A DNA stretch of 64,000 bases, from NCBI RefSeq assembly GCF_001613205.1, contig NZ_BDBX01000002.1, positions 1-64,000 of the forward strand, written 5' to 3'. This DNA is from Nocardia sienata NBRC 100364. GTDB lineage: Bacteria; Actinomycetota; Actinomycetes; Mycobacteriales; Mycobacteriaceae. Under the pieces are notes generated by a model, which saw only the letters and a program-made list of their open reading frames with translations, was not told the origin of the DNA and searched no databases. Below, piece after piece: positions 37,018-46,908 of the stretch. Each line of letters starts with the position of its first letter. Position 1 is the stretch's first letter. The translations under genes and the position numbers were made by a program.

Positions 37018-38997
37018 ATGCCCAGACGAACGAAACCGAACGACGACAACATGGAACGGACGACCCTGGGGACATCGACGGATTCTGCCGAACTCGGCAC
37101 CTCGCCGGCCACCGAGAACGCAGCGCAGCCGGCGGGAACAACGGAAACCGAAGAAACGACCGAGAGCGTCGAAGCGGCAGCCCCTGCCGAACCGACCGGC
37201 CCGGGGAAGTCGGGCACGACAACCCGATCGGCGGAACCGGGCGAGCCCGAGGCCGCAACCGAGGCGGCGAAGCCGGGGGAGCCGGAAGCAGCGGGTCCGG
37301 TGACCGGGGCAAGTCCGGCGGACGTGATCGTGGCAGTCGAAGAAGTCGAACCGGCCGGCACCACAGCCCGGGCCGGAGCCCTGCCACCTGCCGCGAGAGC
37401 GGGAAATTCGAGTGCCTCCACATACGGGGCACCGGTCGCGGTCACTCAAACCCCGGGGCCCTCCGCGCGGAAGGACACCGCCGCGAATCCGACTCCCGAG
37501 GCTGCACTCTCGGGGCCGGGCAGCCGGATACAAATGCAGCAACCGAGCGCTCGAGGTGCACTGGAGCACCCGAATCCGCCGGCCGTTCCACCACGCCGGC
37601 ACCTGGTCGCCTACCCGGCGGGTGTCCTGCCCGCGGCGGGAATCGCGGGTCTGGTCGCGGCGGCGGCCGTCCCGCTCGATCGGCCCGGAATCGGCTGGTT
37701 GCTCGCGGGCTCCGCGGCTGCGGCCGCGGTCGGTGCGGTCCATAGCCGGGCACGTCGTATCGCGGGGCCCGACCATGGACAGACCTGGAACCGGGAACGC
37801 CTGTGGTGGACGATCACGGCGCTGGTGTTGTTGGCGGTCGGCACTTTCCGGGCCGCGGGGTGGTTGTTCGTCCTGTGCGTGGCGGCGGCTGCCGTGGCCG
37901 GGTCGCTTGCGGTGGTGGGGCGGCGTTCCGAGCGCGGGATATTCCGGGAGGCGCTGGCTGTTCCGCTGGCGTCTGTCGGCGCCGTCGCCTGGGTGTACAC
38001 CGCATTGGGAAAGCGGCCCGACGGTGCCGGGACGCGTAATCGGCGGCTCGGGGTATCCGCCGCCGTCACGGCGGCATTACTCGCGGTTTTCGTACCGCTA
38101 CTGGCCGGCGCCGACGCCACGTTCGCCGCCCTGATCGACGGTCTGGTACCGCGAATGGACAGTGACACACTGACTCGATGGGTTGTGGTGTTCGTAGCAG
38201 CGGGTATCGGGACTCTGGGAGCCCTGTACCTGCTCGCCGGACCCCCGCTCCCGGACGACAGGAAGCCGAAAGTCGCGAATCGGACGCTGGCGCGGCCCGA
38301 ATGGAGTCTGCCGGTAGGCGCCCTGACAGCGGTGTTCGCGCTGTTCCTCGGGGCACAGTTGGTGGCCCTGTTCGGTGGGGACGATTATGTGCAGCGCACC
38401 GCCGGCCTGACCTACGCCGAGTACGCCCGGGGCGGATTCTGGCAGCTCTCCGCGGTCACCGTGCTGACGCTCGCCGTCATCCTGCCCGTCCTGCACCGCG
38501 CCGCCCGGGACACTGCCGTGGACCGGCTGTGGTTGCGCGGCCTCTTGTGCGCGTTGAGCGGGCTCACGCTGGTGATGATCGCCTCCGCGCTCGGGCGTAT
38601 GTGGACTTACCAGCACGCGTACGGATTCACCGTGCTGCGGTTGCTGGTCGGCACTTGCGAACTCTGGCTCGGCATCGTCTACGTGCTGGTGATCATCGCT
38701 GTTCTGCGCCTGGAGACGGCGTGGCTGCCACGCAGTGCGATCGCGGCGGGGACCGCCGCACTACTGGCCCTTGCCGCACTGAATCCCGAGGGCCTGGTCG
38801 CCGCCGAGAACATCGACCGCTGGGAAAGCGGCAAAGATCTCGACGTCGACTACCTGGCCGGTCTGTCCGTCGATATCGTCCCCGCCCTCGACCGGCTGCC
38901 CGCCCCGATCCGCGACGACCTGCTCGACCGGCTCGACAACCAGCTCGACGACGACGCCTGGAACAGCTGGAACCTGGCCCGTACCCGGGCACGCTGA
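37018..38997 (+). CDS. DUF4153/DUF4173-like multi-pass membrane protein
   Basis: 659 residues, start marked by AGGAGGAG. The first 190 residues are low-complexity and acidic, rich in Ala, Thr, Glu and Pro, probably disordered. About ten membrane helices follow from residue 200. YVQRTAGLTYAEYARGGFWQ and LGRMWTYQHAYGFTVLR are conserved features of this family. Function unknown; members often lie beside two-component systems, as here (71 bases after the kinase). Confidence 0.8.
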   Translation: MPRRTKPNDDNMERTTLGTSTDSAELGTSPATENAAQPAGTTETEETTESVEAAAPAEPTGPGKSGTTTRSAEPGEPEAATEAAKPGEPEAAGPVTGASPADVIVAVEEVEPAGTTARAGALPPAARAGNSSASTYGAPVAVTQTPGPSARKDTAANPTPEAALSGPGSRIQMQQPSARGALEHPNPPAVPPRRHLVAYPAGVLPAAGIAGLVAAAAVPLDRPGIGWLLAGSAAAAAVGAVHSRARRIAGPDHGQTWNRERLWWTITALVLLAVGTFRAAGWLFVLCVAAAAVAGSLAVVGRRSERGIFREALAVPLASVGAVAWVYTALGKRPDGAGTRNRRLGVSAAVTAALLAVFVPLLAGADATFAALIDGLVPRMDSDTLTRWVVVFVAAGIGTLGALYLLAGPPLPDDRKPKVANRTLARPEWSLPVGALTAVFALFLGAQLVALFGGDDYVQRTAGLTYAEYARGGFWQLSAVTVLTLAVILPVLHRAARDTAVDRLWLRGLLCALSGLTLVMIASALGRMWTYQHAYGFTVLRLLVGTCELWLGIVYVLVIIAVLRLETAWLPRSAIAAGTAALLALAALNPEGLVAAENIDRWESGKDLDVDYLAGLSVDIVPALDRLPAPIRDDLLDRLDNQLDDDAWNSWNLARTRAR

Positions 38998-39068
38998 GCC
39001 GTGAAGTCCAAGTCGCCGGGGAGACGAGCGGGATCGGAAAGCTTCTGCTCGTATCCGATCGCATGCCC

Positions 39069-39494
39069 CTACCGTCCAGCATCGGTTCTGTGCATGCCCT
39101 TGTGATGCTCCGCAGGTTCGTGAGGACCAAGTCTCTGGACATGTTTGCCATGGCGGGCACGGTCGGCGGCAACCGGGGTGACCGTGACCGCCGTTCGGCG
39201 GCGACCCGGACCGGGTCGACCGGATCGCGCCCGGCCTGCCGATGGGTCGTGGGGGCCATCCCGACGAGGTCGCCGAGGCCATCGCCTGACTGATCTCCGA
39301 CGCCGCCTCCTATACGACGGGGAGCTTCCTCGACCTCGCGTGGTGGCCTGTTCGAGAATCCACAGGTAGGTGCCGTAGCACTCCTGTTCGGCCAGGGAAA
39401 CCGAATCTGCTGCCGGCCGGGACGGCCGCAGCTCGATGGCTGCGGCCACACCGGCGATTCCGGGCCCGACGGCCAGTGCGCGTCTGGCGCACAT
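39069..39494 (-). pseudogene. truncated secreted or membrane protein, 5' part only
   Basis: The ATG has a good ribosome binding site (AAAGGAAG) and follows the oxidoreductase gene by 33 bases. The first 50 residues (CARRALAVGPGIAGVAAAIE, then AEQECYGTYLWILEQA) have strong third-position GC bias. After about 39345 the frame runs opposite to a short-chain dehydrogenase remnant and loses that bias. The real gene was probably cut there by a rearrangement. Family not recognised. Confidence 0.4.
39217..39345 (+). pseudogene. short-chain dehydrogenase C-terminal remnant with in-frame TGA
   Basis: The frame reads RIAPGLPMGRGGHPDEVAEA followed by IA-stop-LISDAASYTTGSFLDLA, the C-terminal end of an SDR enzyme. 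The TGA at 39287-39289 stands where the family has Trp. The catalytic YxxxK part and the NAD site are absent. A relic. Confidence 0.7.
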
Positions 39495-39527
39495 TGCCGT
39501 CTTCCTTTCTGCCGACTTCGATCCAGG

Positions 39528-40487
39528 TCAGTCCGGGACGACGACGGCCCGGGTTCGCCCCTGATGCGCCCAGGCTTCGCCGACGCGGCTGAGGGGGTAC
39601 GCGGTGTACGGCGCGTCGAAGGTGCCGTCGGCGAACCGGGCGAGGATGCCGGGAAGCTCGGCGATCATCTGTTCCTTCGAGACCGAGCCCTTGCCACTGC
39701 CGCTGACCCGGATCCGTCGGCTGCGCAGTAGTGCCGCGGGCAGCACCGCCTCGGCTCCGGCGAGCGAGCCGATCTGCACGTAGTCGACCGCCACGCCGTT
39801 GTCGTCCGGGCCGGACCTCCCCAAAGCCGCGAACGCGGCCTCGGCGACGGGGCCCCACACGTAGTCCAGGACGAGGGCGGGCTGTGCCTCGGCGACGGCT
39901 GCGGCGAGGGCGGACGCCCAGGCGCCGGGTGCGTCGGGTGCGAGCGCGACGGTGACCACGCCCGGGCAGCGCAGCTGCTCCAGTGCGTCGTGGTCGCGCC
40001 CGGCCGCAATCACCTGTTTCGCGCCGAGGGACAGCGCCGCCCGCACCGCCAGACCGCCCGACATGCCGGTCGCACCGAGCACCAGCACGGTGCCGAGTTC
40101 GACCGCCGCCTCGCGCCGGGCGACCAGCGGCATCCAGCCCGAGAGGGCGGGATTCATCCCGGCGGCGACCGCGAGCGGATCGGCCCCGGCGGGCAGCTCC
40201 ACCTCGAACGGCGTGACCAGCCATTCTGCCATGGTTCCCCAGGGCGACCGGGCGAAGCCCGTGTAGACCAGTCGCGCGTCCCCGCTCCGGGCCACCGCGT
40301 CGACGCCCGGCACAAGGGGATATACCCGGCCGCTGCCGTAGTGGTGACCGGCGGCCATCCCACGGACGACGTGGTGCAAACCCGCGCCCACGAGCCTCAG
40401 CGGCGCCCGGCCGGGCCGCTGTTCGGGATCCGGGAAGTCGGCGCAGACAGGTGTGGTGTCAGGGGCTTCGACGACTGCAGCACGCAT
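39528..40487 (-). CDS. quinone oxidoreductase-like (MDR) enzyme
   Basis: 319 residues. A medium-chain dehydrogenase/reductase with a GroES-like N-terminal half, and the cofactor site is in VLVLGATGMSGGLAVRAALS. The zinc-binding residues of alcohol dehydrogenases are not evident, so it is of the zinc-free quinone-oxidoreductase type using NADPH. Divergent from a TetR gene with two related palindromes in the 60-base gap, which suggests direct repression. Substrate unknown. Confidence 0.83.
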   Translation of the reverse strand: MRAAVVEAPDTTPVCADFPDPEQRPGRAPLRLVGAGLHHVVRGMAAGHHYGSGRVYPLVPGVDAVARSGDARLVYTGFARSPWGTMAEWLVTPFEVELPAGADPLAVAAGMNPALSGWMPLVARREAAVELGTVLVLGATGMSGGLAVRAALSLGAKQVIAAGRDHDALEQLRCPGVVTVALAPDAPGAWASALAAAVAEAQPALVLDYVWGPVAEAAFAALGRSGPDDNGVAVDYVQIGSLAGAEAVLPAALLRSRRIRVSGSGKGSVSKEQMIAELPGILARFADGTFDAPYTAYPLSRVGEAWAHQGRTRAVVVPD

Positions 40488-40497
40488 GGCGCACTCC

Positions 40498-40510
40498 TTA
40501 ACTAAGTTAA
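40498..40510. promoter_or_regulatory. candidate TetR operator TTAACTAAGTTAA
   Basis: A perfect 13-base palindrome just upstream of the oxidoreductase start. It pairs with a related imperfect site (TGAACTTTGTTAAG, 40534-40547) next to the TetR start, so both divergent genes would be controlled. Confidence 0.65.
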
Positions 40511-40533
40511 ATTCCGCTGCCGCCCACTGTTCC

Positions 40534-40547
40534 TGAACTTTGTTAAG
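40534..40547. promoter_or_regulatory. second TetR operator-like site TGAACTTTGTTAAG
   Basis: An imperfect copy of the TTAACTAAGTTAA palindrome, 36 bases away centre to centre. It touches the ribosome binding site of the TetR gene, which fits autorepression. Confidence 0.5.
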
Positions 40548-40556
40548 GTGTCAACC

Positions 40557-41192
40557 GTGGCCAAGGGAATCACCCGGGAGCAGATCGTGGCGGCGGCCCT
40601 CGAACTGCTGAACGAGCAGGGCATGGACGCCCTCACCGTCCGTGCGCTCGCGTCCCGGCTCGACGTGAAGGCCCCCGCCCTGTACTGGCACGTCCGCAAC
40701 AAACAGGAACTGCTCGACGAGATGGCCACATTCGTCATGCGCCGCGTCACCGACTCCCTGGCGGCGATCCCGCGCGGCGGCGACTGGCGGGCCGCCGTAG
40801 CCGCCTTCGCGCATGTCCTACGGTCGGAGTACCTGCTGCACCGGGACGGGGCGCGCATCTTCAGCGGTACGCGCCTCGCCGATCCCGCAGTCGTGAGAGC
40901 CAAAGAACCCTGGCTCGAGAGCTTGACCACGACCGGTTTCTCCCTGGCCGAAGCAGATGACGCCCTCGATCTGGTCACCGCCTTCGTGGTCGGCTTCGTC
41001 ATCGAGGAGCAGGAGCGCAGCCGGCCGACCGGCAGCGACCCCGCGCGGTACTCGCTCTCCGGACGTGACGCGTGGCTCGGCGAGGGCGCCGAACTGGTCA
41101 AGGCCGCCGGGCATCTTCGCGACGACGGTGACCGGCGGTTCGAACGGCAGCTCGGTATTCTCCTCGACGGGCTCGCTGCCCGGCTGCGCTGA
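40557..41192 (+). CDS. TetR-family regulator (TetR_C_1 type)
   Basis: 211 residues from a GTG with AAGG eight bases upstream; another GTG nine bases earlier is open. The helix-turn-helix region reads LTVRALASRLDVKAPALYWH followed by VRNKQELLDEM, the class that includes the tetracycline repressor itself, in which YWH is typical. The C-terminal domain is the tetracycline-repressor-like type. It faces the oxidoreductase gene across two palindromes and so probably senses its substrate or an antibiotic-like compound. Confidence 0.85.
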   Translation: MAKGITREQIVAAALELLNEQGMDALTVRALASRLDVKAPALYWHVRNKQELLDEMATFVMRRVTDSLAAIPRGGDWRAAVAAFAHVLRSEYLLHRDGARIFSGTRLADPAVVRAKEPWLESLTTTGFSLAEADDALDLVTAFVVGFVIEEQERSRPTGSDPARYSLSGRDAWLGEGAELVKAAGHLRDDGDRRFERQLGILLDGLAARLR

Positions 41193-41432
41193 CGGCTCGG
41201 CCGGTTCACCGTCCGTTCGGAGCGAAAACTCGATCCGATCTCGCAGCACCCGCAGATCGGAGACGCTGATCCCAGACGACATCCGGGCACAAAGACTCCA
41301 GGCCACACCGCGCCGCGGGAGTACTGTCACCAGCAGATGCCCTAGGCCTCAGGGAACGCCGGCACCTCCACCGCGAGGAGATCGATCTCATAATCGGGCC
41401 CGGGCCGCCGCATTGCGCACTACGTAAGGGGG

Positions 41433-41648
41433 TTGCGTAGCACGGTCGAGACGGTCGCGAAAAAGATCGCCCAGGCGATCCGGGCGCTGGATGTGGGCCG
41501 GTTCGACATGATCTACTCCGCCGCCGGCACTGTTTCCGCCACCGCCCGGCTACGCTCGGTCGAGCTGTACGGTAGCCAGGTCATTCCCCGGGTCCGCGAG
41601 CTCCTGGCCGAACAGCTGGTCACACACGCTACCCGGAGCGGGGCATGA
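41433..41648 (+). pseudogene. luciferase-like monooxygenase C-terminal remnant
   Basis: About 70 residues without a plausible start, ending RLRSVELYGSQVIPRVRELL, the typical tail of LLM-class flavin-dependent oxidoreductases. The barrel (about 250 residues) is missing. A gene relic. Confidence 0.5.
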
Positions 41649-41767
41649 GAGCCGGTGGTTCACGCGTCGACGTGGTGATCCGGTGAGGCGTCACGAGGGC
41701 AGACCACCACGACGACCTCAGCGCTGACCCCAGCGCAGAAGTCGCACATCTGCATGGAAGAGGACGA

Positions 41768-43054
41768 ATGCGGTCGATCATTCCCGACTACCTGACCGAG
41801 GCACTCGCGGATGTAGCGCCGGACACCTCCGGGGAGACGGCGGGCTACATTCCCGAGCTCGCAGCAGCGGACCCCGAACGCCTCGGCGCGGTCTTCGCCA
41901 CCGTTGACGGCCAGGTTTACGGTGCCGGCGACATCGATACCGAATTCACCATCCAATCGATCTCCAAACCGTTCACCTACGCGCTGGCACTGGCCGATCG
42001 TGGCTTCGGCCCGGTGCTCGCCAAGGTCGGTGTGGAGCCGTCGGGAGAGGCGTTCAACCAGATCTCCCTCGAAAGCGAGACCGGGCGCCCCCTCAACCCC
42101 ATGATCAACGCCGGTGCGATCACCGCACACTCGCTGGCAGGCGTGGCGGAACTGAACCCGGCAGAGCGCGTGGAGCGCGTGGTCCAGGGCCTTTCGGCGT
42201 TCGCCGGTCGTCGGCTGAAGATAGATGAGGCTGTGTGCGCTTCGGAGATGGAGCACGCGCACCGCAACCTCGCCATCGCATATATGCTCCGCAGTCACAA
42301 CATCCTCACCGAGGACCCGCGGGCCGTCGTCGACGGTTACACCCGCCAGTGTTCTGTGCTGGTCACCGCGCGCGATCTGGCCATGATGGCCGCGACGCTG
42401 GCCAACCGCGGGGTGAATCCTCTTACCGGTGAGCAAGTGGTACGCGAACCGGTAGTGCGTCAGGTGCTGAGTGTCATGTTCACCTGCGGAATGTATGACG
42501 CGGCAGGGGACTGGGCGACCCAGGTCGGCATTCCGGCGAAGAGCGGTGTGGCCGGGGGCCTGATCGGCGCACTGCCCGGCCAGATAGGCATCGCCACGTT
42601 CTCACCACGACTGGACTCCCACGGCAACAGCGTTCGCGGGGTGTCGTTGTTCGAACGATTCTCCTCCGATATGGGTATGCATGTGATGGAGGTCCCTGCC
42701 GCTGCGCGGGCGGTCGTGCGATCCAACCACGTCGCCGGCCGCGGACCGGACGCGATCCGGGTGATCGCGCTGCAAGGTGGAATCGGCTTCGCCGGGGCCG
42801 AGAGAATTGTCCGGGAAACCTTGGACACGGCGCCCCCGGAAGCCGGGGTGGCGCTGGACCTCACCATGGTCTATTCGATCGACGACGTGGCACGGCGCAT
42901 GCTGCTGGAGGTCGCGCGCCGGCTCACGCTGGATGGTCACGAGGTCTACCTCGTCGATCCGGAATCGGTCATGCCCGATCCCGATCCCGGCGATGGTGGC
43001 CGAGTCACCGTCGTAGAAGACGTTGAACAAGCCGTGAATGCGCGCGCACGGTGA
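41768..43054 (+). CDS. glsA: glutaminase A with C-terminal STAS domain
   Basis: 428 residues, ATG with GAAGAGGA upstream. Residues 1-305 are a serine-dependent glutaminase: FTIQSISKPFTYALAL holds the SxxK pair, and NPMINAGAITAH and AGVAGGLIGALPGQIGIA are family hallmarks. From about 320 a STAS domain follows (AIRVIALQGGIGFAGAERIV), as found in many actinobacterial and some other glutaminases. It turns glutamine into glutamate and ammonia in the cytosol. The added STAS domain may respond to nucleotides or partner proteins. It stands alone. Confidence 0.93.
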   Translation: MRSIIPDYLTEALADVAPDTSGETAGYIPELAAADPERLGAVFATVDGQVYGAGDIDTEFTIQSISKPFTYALALADRGFGPVLAKVGVEPSGEAFNQISLESETGRPLNPMINAGAITAHSLAGVAELNPAERVERVVQGLSAFAGRRLKIDEAVCASEMEHAHRNLAIAYMLRSHNILTEDPRAVVDGYTRQCSVLVTARDLAMMAATLANRGVNPLTGEQVVREPVVRQVLSVMFTCGMYDAAGDWATQVGIPAKSGVAGGLIGALPGQIGIATFSPRLDSHGNSVRGVSLFERFSSDMGMHVMEVPAAARAVVRSNHVAGRGPDAIRVIALQGGIGFAGAERIVRETLDTAPPEAGVALDLTMVYSIDDVARRMLLEVARRLTLDGHEVYLVDPESVMPDPDPGDGGRVTVVEDVEQAVNARAR

Positions 43055-43067
43055 GGGAGGCCGGTAA

Positions 43068-43763
<696 letters not shown>

Positions 43764-43767
<4 letters not shown>

Positions 43768-43931
43768 CCAACCTCGAGACACGCCCCGAGCTGGAAGTCC
43801 TGGATCACGGGCAGCCGTGCACGGCGGTGGAGATCCTCCAACCGCGTCTCGTGCCCCTCGGTGGCGTGCGGGGAATGACCGTCTACCGGACCCTCCCGCA
43901 GCGGCAGAGGTCGCTGGTGGGGGCGTGGTGC
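43764..43931 (+). pseudogene. pirin N-terminal remnant
   Basis: It starts at an ATG overlapping the AhpD stop. RLVPLGGVRGMTVYRTLPQR and SLVGAWCF match the first strands of pirin/quercetinase-like cupins; the sequence then becomes unrelated (WRLSSDATSGAV) and runs into the 3' end of the opposite TetR gene. The metal-binding cupin core is missing. Cut short, probably by a deletion. Confidence 0.7.
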
Positions 43932-43978
43932 TTTTGGCGCCTTTCCAGCGACGCCACCTCGGGTGCTGTGGGTAGCAC

Positions 43979-44638
43979 CTACTCACTTTCCGGCGCGGCC
44001 CCGATCGTGGAGCCGCCGGTTGCCGCGACCTCCGCTTCCAGCCAGGTCCCGATCATCTGCGCGGTCGTTTCGATCGCTTGGTGGCGCATGCCGGTGTCGA
44101 TTTCGACCGCCGACGCGCGCAGCGCCGCGGCGAAGCCGGTATTGATGACGACGAAGGTCATGACATCGTATTTGCGGTCGTCCCCGGGACCCAGGATCTG
44201 GATGAGCATCACCTTGATGAGCAGGCGCAGGCGTGGCTCGAACTCGGGCAGTCCGCTGCTGTAGAACTGGACGCCGTCGACGAGTGCACGGACCAGATCG
44301 GCGTGGGCGGCGAGTTCGTCGGTGACGGCGTGCAGGATCTCGGCCAACAGCGGCCGGATCTGTTTGTGGCTCAGGTCGGAAACCTGCTGCGTAAGGCGCC
44401 GTTCGATGGTGTCGTGCAGCCGCTGGAGCAGTTCGTCGACAATGACGGAGCGGTCGGCGAAATAGCGGTAGACGGTGCCGATGCTCAGCCCGGCCTCCGC
44501 GGCGATACGGTTGGTGGAGGTATCGGCGATACCGCGTTCACCGAACAGCCGTGCCGCGGTGTCGAGTATGTGCTCCCGGGTCGCTTTGGCTCGTTCCTGC
44601 CTCGGGCGCCGCCGGGGGCCGCCCGCTGTCGACGGCAT
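43979..44638 (-). CDS. TetR-family regulator
   Basis: 219 residues, the ATG has AGGAG six bases upstream; another ATG 42 bases earlier is open. The helix-turn-helix reads TSTNRIAAEAGLSIGTVYRY followed by FADRSVIVDEL. The C-terminal ligand domain is mainly helical. It begins 38 bases after the stop of the ABC1 kinase-like gene on the same strand, so both probably share a transcript. Ligand unknown. Confidence 0.85.
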   Translation of the reverse strand: MPSTAGGPRRRPRQERAKATREHILDTAARLFGERGIADTSTNRIAAEAGLSIGTVYRYFADRSVIVDELLQRLHDTIERRLTQQVSDLSHKQIRPLLAEILHAVTDELAAHADLVRALVDGVQFYSSGLPEFEPRLRLLIKVMLIQILGPGDDRKYDVMTFVVINTGFAAALRASAVEIDTGMRHQAIETTAQMIGTWLEAEVAATGGSTIGAAPESE

Positions 44639-44676
44639 CGCGCACTCCTGACTTCTGGTCGCCGCGTTCGGGGAAC

Positions 44677-46116
44677 TCATGGTAGTCCGTGTGTGTCCCA
44701 CGGCCGGCTGCGCGCGGCAATCGGGCGAGCTCGGTTCCAGCGGTGCGTTTCCGCCCGCCATCGCGCCTCCACCATGCCGATTTCGGTGGTGGCCGGTTCG
44801 TTGTACAGCCATTCGCGGGCGATGCGATGCCAGTTGTTCCCGGCCCCGAGCTGTCCGAGGGTGGCGAAGGCGAACAAATCTGCGCGCCGGGAGAACACGT
44901 GCTCGGCCGGAAGGTTCTGGCCACGCACGGTCCGGAACCGGGTGTCGCGCGGGTCGACAGCGTGCACGACCGCGCCGGTGGCGAGCTCGGGGGTGGCGGT
45001 GATCGGCTCGTCGAGCAGGTGCCAGCCCGCGGCTGCCCACACGTATTCCAGGCATTCACCGGCTGTTACCCGGTCCGGGTCGACGATGCCGCGGCCGGCC
45101 CATGCCCGGTGCAGGTCGTCGGCACGTAGCTCCCCGGCGGCACACAGGCAGGCGCGTTCGAAGTCGGTGTCGGCCGGGTTCATCTGCTTGTACAAGCCGA
45201 AGTCGATGAAACTCACGCGGCCGTCGGTGGCGAGCAGGATGTTGCCGGGGTGGGGGTCACCGCAGAATTCGTGGTCGCGGTAGAGGGAAGTGATGTAGAA
45301 GCGGTAGATCAGTTCCCCGATCCGATCACGGTCCTGCTGGGGCAGGTCCCGCATGCGCTGGAAAGGGCCTCCGGCGACGAGTTCGGTGACCAGGACGTGA
45401 GGTGTGCAGAGTTCGCCGATGCTGTCCGGCACCGCGATGAGCGGGTGGTGCCGGTAACGGTGCGCGACACGGTGCTGCGCGCGAGCTTCGCGTGGGTAGT
45501 CCAGTTCCCGCGCGATGGTGGTGGTGATCTCCTCGAGGACCGCGGAATCGGCGGCGCTGGGCAGTAGCGACTTCCAGAGGGAGGCGAAGAACGCCAGGTT
45601 ACGCAGGTCCGCTTCGACCGCCGCACCGGCGCCCGGGTACTGGACCTTCACCGCGACGGAACGGCCGTCGCGCAATTCGGCTCGATAGACCTGACCGATC
45701 GACGCGGAAGCGAGCGGTGTTTCGTCGAAATCCGAGAACACCCGGGCGAGGGGCCCGAGATCGTCCTCGACCACACCGCGCATCTGCGCGAAGGACACCT
45801 CCGGCGCCCTGTCCTGTAGTTCGGACAGTGTGTTCCGGAACAGTTCGCGGTGGGACTCGGGAACGAGGTCGAGGTCGAGCACCGAAAGCATCTGGCCGAT
45901 CTTCATCGCCGCGCCTTTCATACTTCCGAGGACCGCGACGAGTTGCTGAGCAGCTTGCAGGGTGGAGCGTTCGGCGAGTATGCGCCGGGCTTCGTCGGTG
46001 CGGCCGACCATCGACAGCCGGGTACGCGCACCTCGTACCAGCTGCCCGGCGCCGAGACGCCCCAGCATGCCGCCCCGTGTCAGGCGGCCTTCGGGAACAC
46101 GACCCACAGTCTCCAT
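44677..46116 (-). CDS. ABC1/UbiB-family (AarF-like) atypical kinase
   Basis: 479 residues from the ATG with GAGGAAACG upstream. Hallmarks of the UbiB/ADCK family: KxGQ motif in GAAMKIGQMLSVLD, Ala-rich loop in ASASIGQVYRAEL, nucleotide lysine in VAVKVQYPG, catalytic GDPHPGNIL and metal-binding FIDFG. These ATPases act in coenzyme Q or menaquinone lipid handling and in other pathways; in actinobacteria the role is not settled. It is followed by a TetR gene in the same direction. Confidence 0.9.
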   Translation of the reverse strand: METVGRVPEGRLTRGGMLGRLGAGQLVRGARTRLSMVGRTDEARRILAERSTLQAAQQLVAVLGSMKGAAMKIGQMLSVLDLDLVPESHRELFRNTLSELQDRAPEVSFAQMRGVVEDDLGPLARVFSDFDETPLASASIGQVYRAELRDGRSVAVKVQYPGAGAAVEADLRNLAFFASLWKSLLPSAADSAVLEEITTTIARELDYPREARAQHRVAHRYRHHPLIAVPDSIGELCTPHVLVTELVAGGPFQRMRDLPQQDRDRIGELIYRFYITSLYRDHEFCGDPHPGNILLATDGRVSFIDFGLYKQMNPADTDFERACLCAAGELRADDLHRAWAGRGIVDPDRVTAGECLEYVWAAAGWHLLDEPITATPELATGAVVHAVDPRDTRFRTVRGQNLPAEHVFSRRADLFAFATLGQLGAGNNWHRIAREWLYNEPATTEIGMVEARWRAETHRWNRARPIAARSRPWDTHGLP

Positions 46117-46908
46117 CGTTTCCTCGCCGCGGCTACGTACCGGCCGTCGCCCTGGGATTCGTGCGGCGGTACCCACCACGGTGACGTCGAAGGCGCACCT
46201 GCTGTGGTGTCCAGTGCTCCGAACATAGCGCCGGGCCCCTCGTCGCCACACCGTGATCGGCCGACCCGTTCGCTATCACAATCTTTCGCCGGGTTCCTTG
46301 GCCTACACCACCCATCACAACGGTTGTCGGGCCGTTCATCGCGCGTTGTAACCATGGGCGCGCGCCGGGCAGTCTCGACTGCTCCCCGGTGCGGGCTGCG
46401 TACTGGAACGAGATACGCGGCAGCTGCACCACACGGGTCTGCAAGACCATGACCCTGCATACTTCGGCACTGCCTAGGGGTGTTCGTCGGCGTCGGGTCG
46501 CGATGACCGCTTGTCCGAAATTCTCGGCCGCGAAATTCGGCGGAAATGTGACATATAAAAGACGTCATCGACGGTCCACTGCTTCGCGTACCCGAGGTCG
46601 AACCGCTCGGGCGAGTGAGCGGATGGTGCCGGATCTCCGTCATCGCAGACACTCGAACACGGGACATGTTGATTTGGAAAGGATTTGGGAACGCACCACA
46701 GTGCACGGGCCAGGCCTGCGCTTTCGAGGGCTCCTGGGCCGCTGCCCGACCGCCCCGGCCGGATGCAGGTGCGAGGTGGAGTGGCCGATCGCACCGGCCT
46801 CTCGCTTGCGGTCGGTCCAGCACACCAATACTGTTCCGACACAGGAGATGTCCTATACGGGACAATCCCTCGGATCTGTTGTTGTTGCTTTCATTGGAGT
46901 TCCCGGCA
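46117..46908. other. long intergenic region before first P450
   Basis: Nearly 800 bases without a recognised gene. It contains an A/T-rich spot (GTGACATATAAAAG near 46548), lower in GC than the surroundings, a possible promoter. One open frame (from 46685) ends CCCCFHWSSRH and its TGA overlaps the P450 TTG start, which could reflect coupling but may be chance. No pentapeptide gene of the M-x-Y-x-H biarylitide type was found. Confidence 0.35.

Noticed and set aside
46117-46908. Biarylitide-type pentapeptide gene (M-x-Y-x-H) upstream of the first P450
   Set aside because: I scanned the plus strand for ATG/GTG starts followed by aromatic codons and a His codon and stop; none was found, nor upstream of the P450 at 59342.
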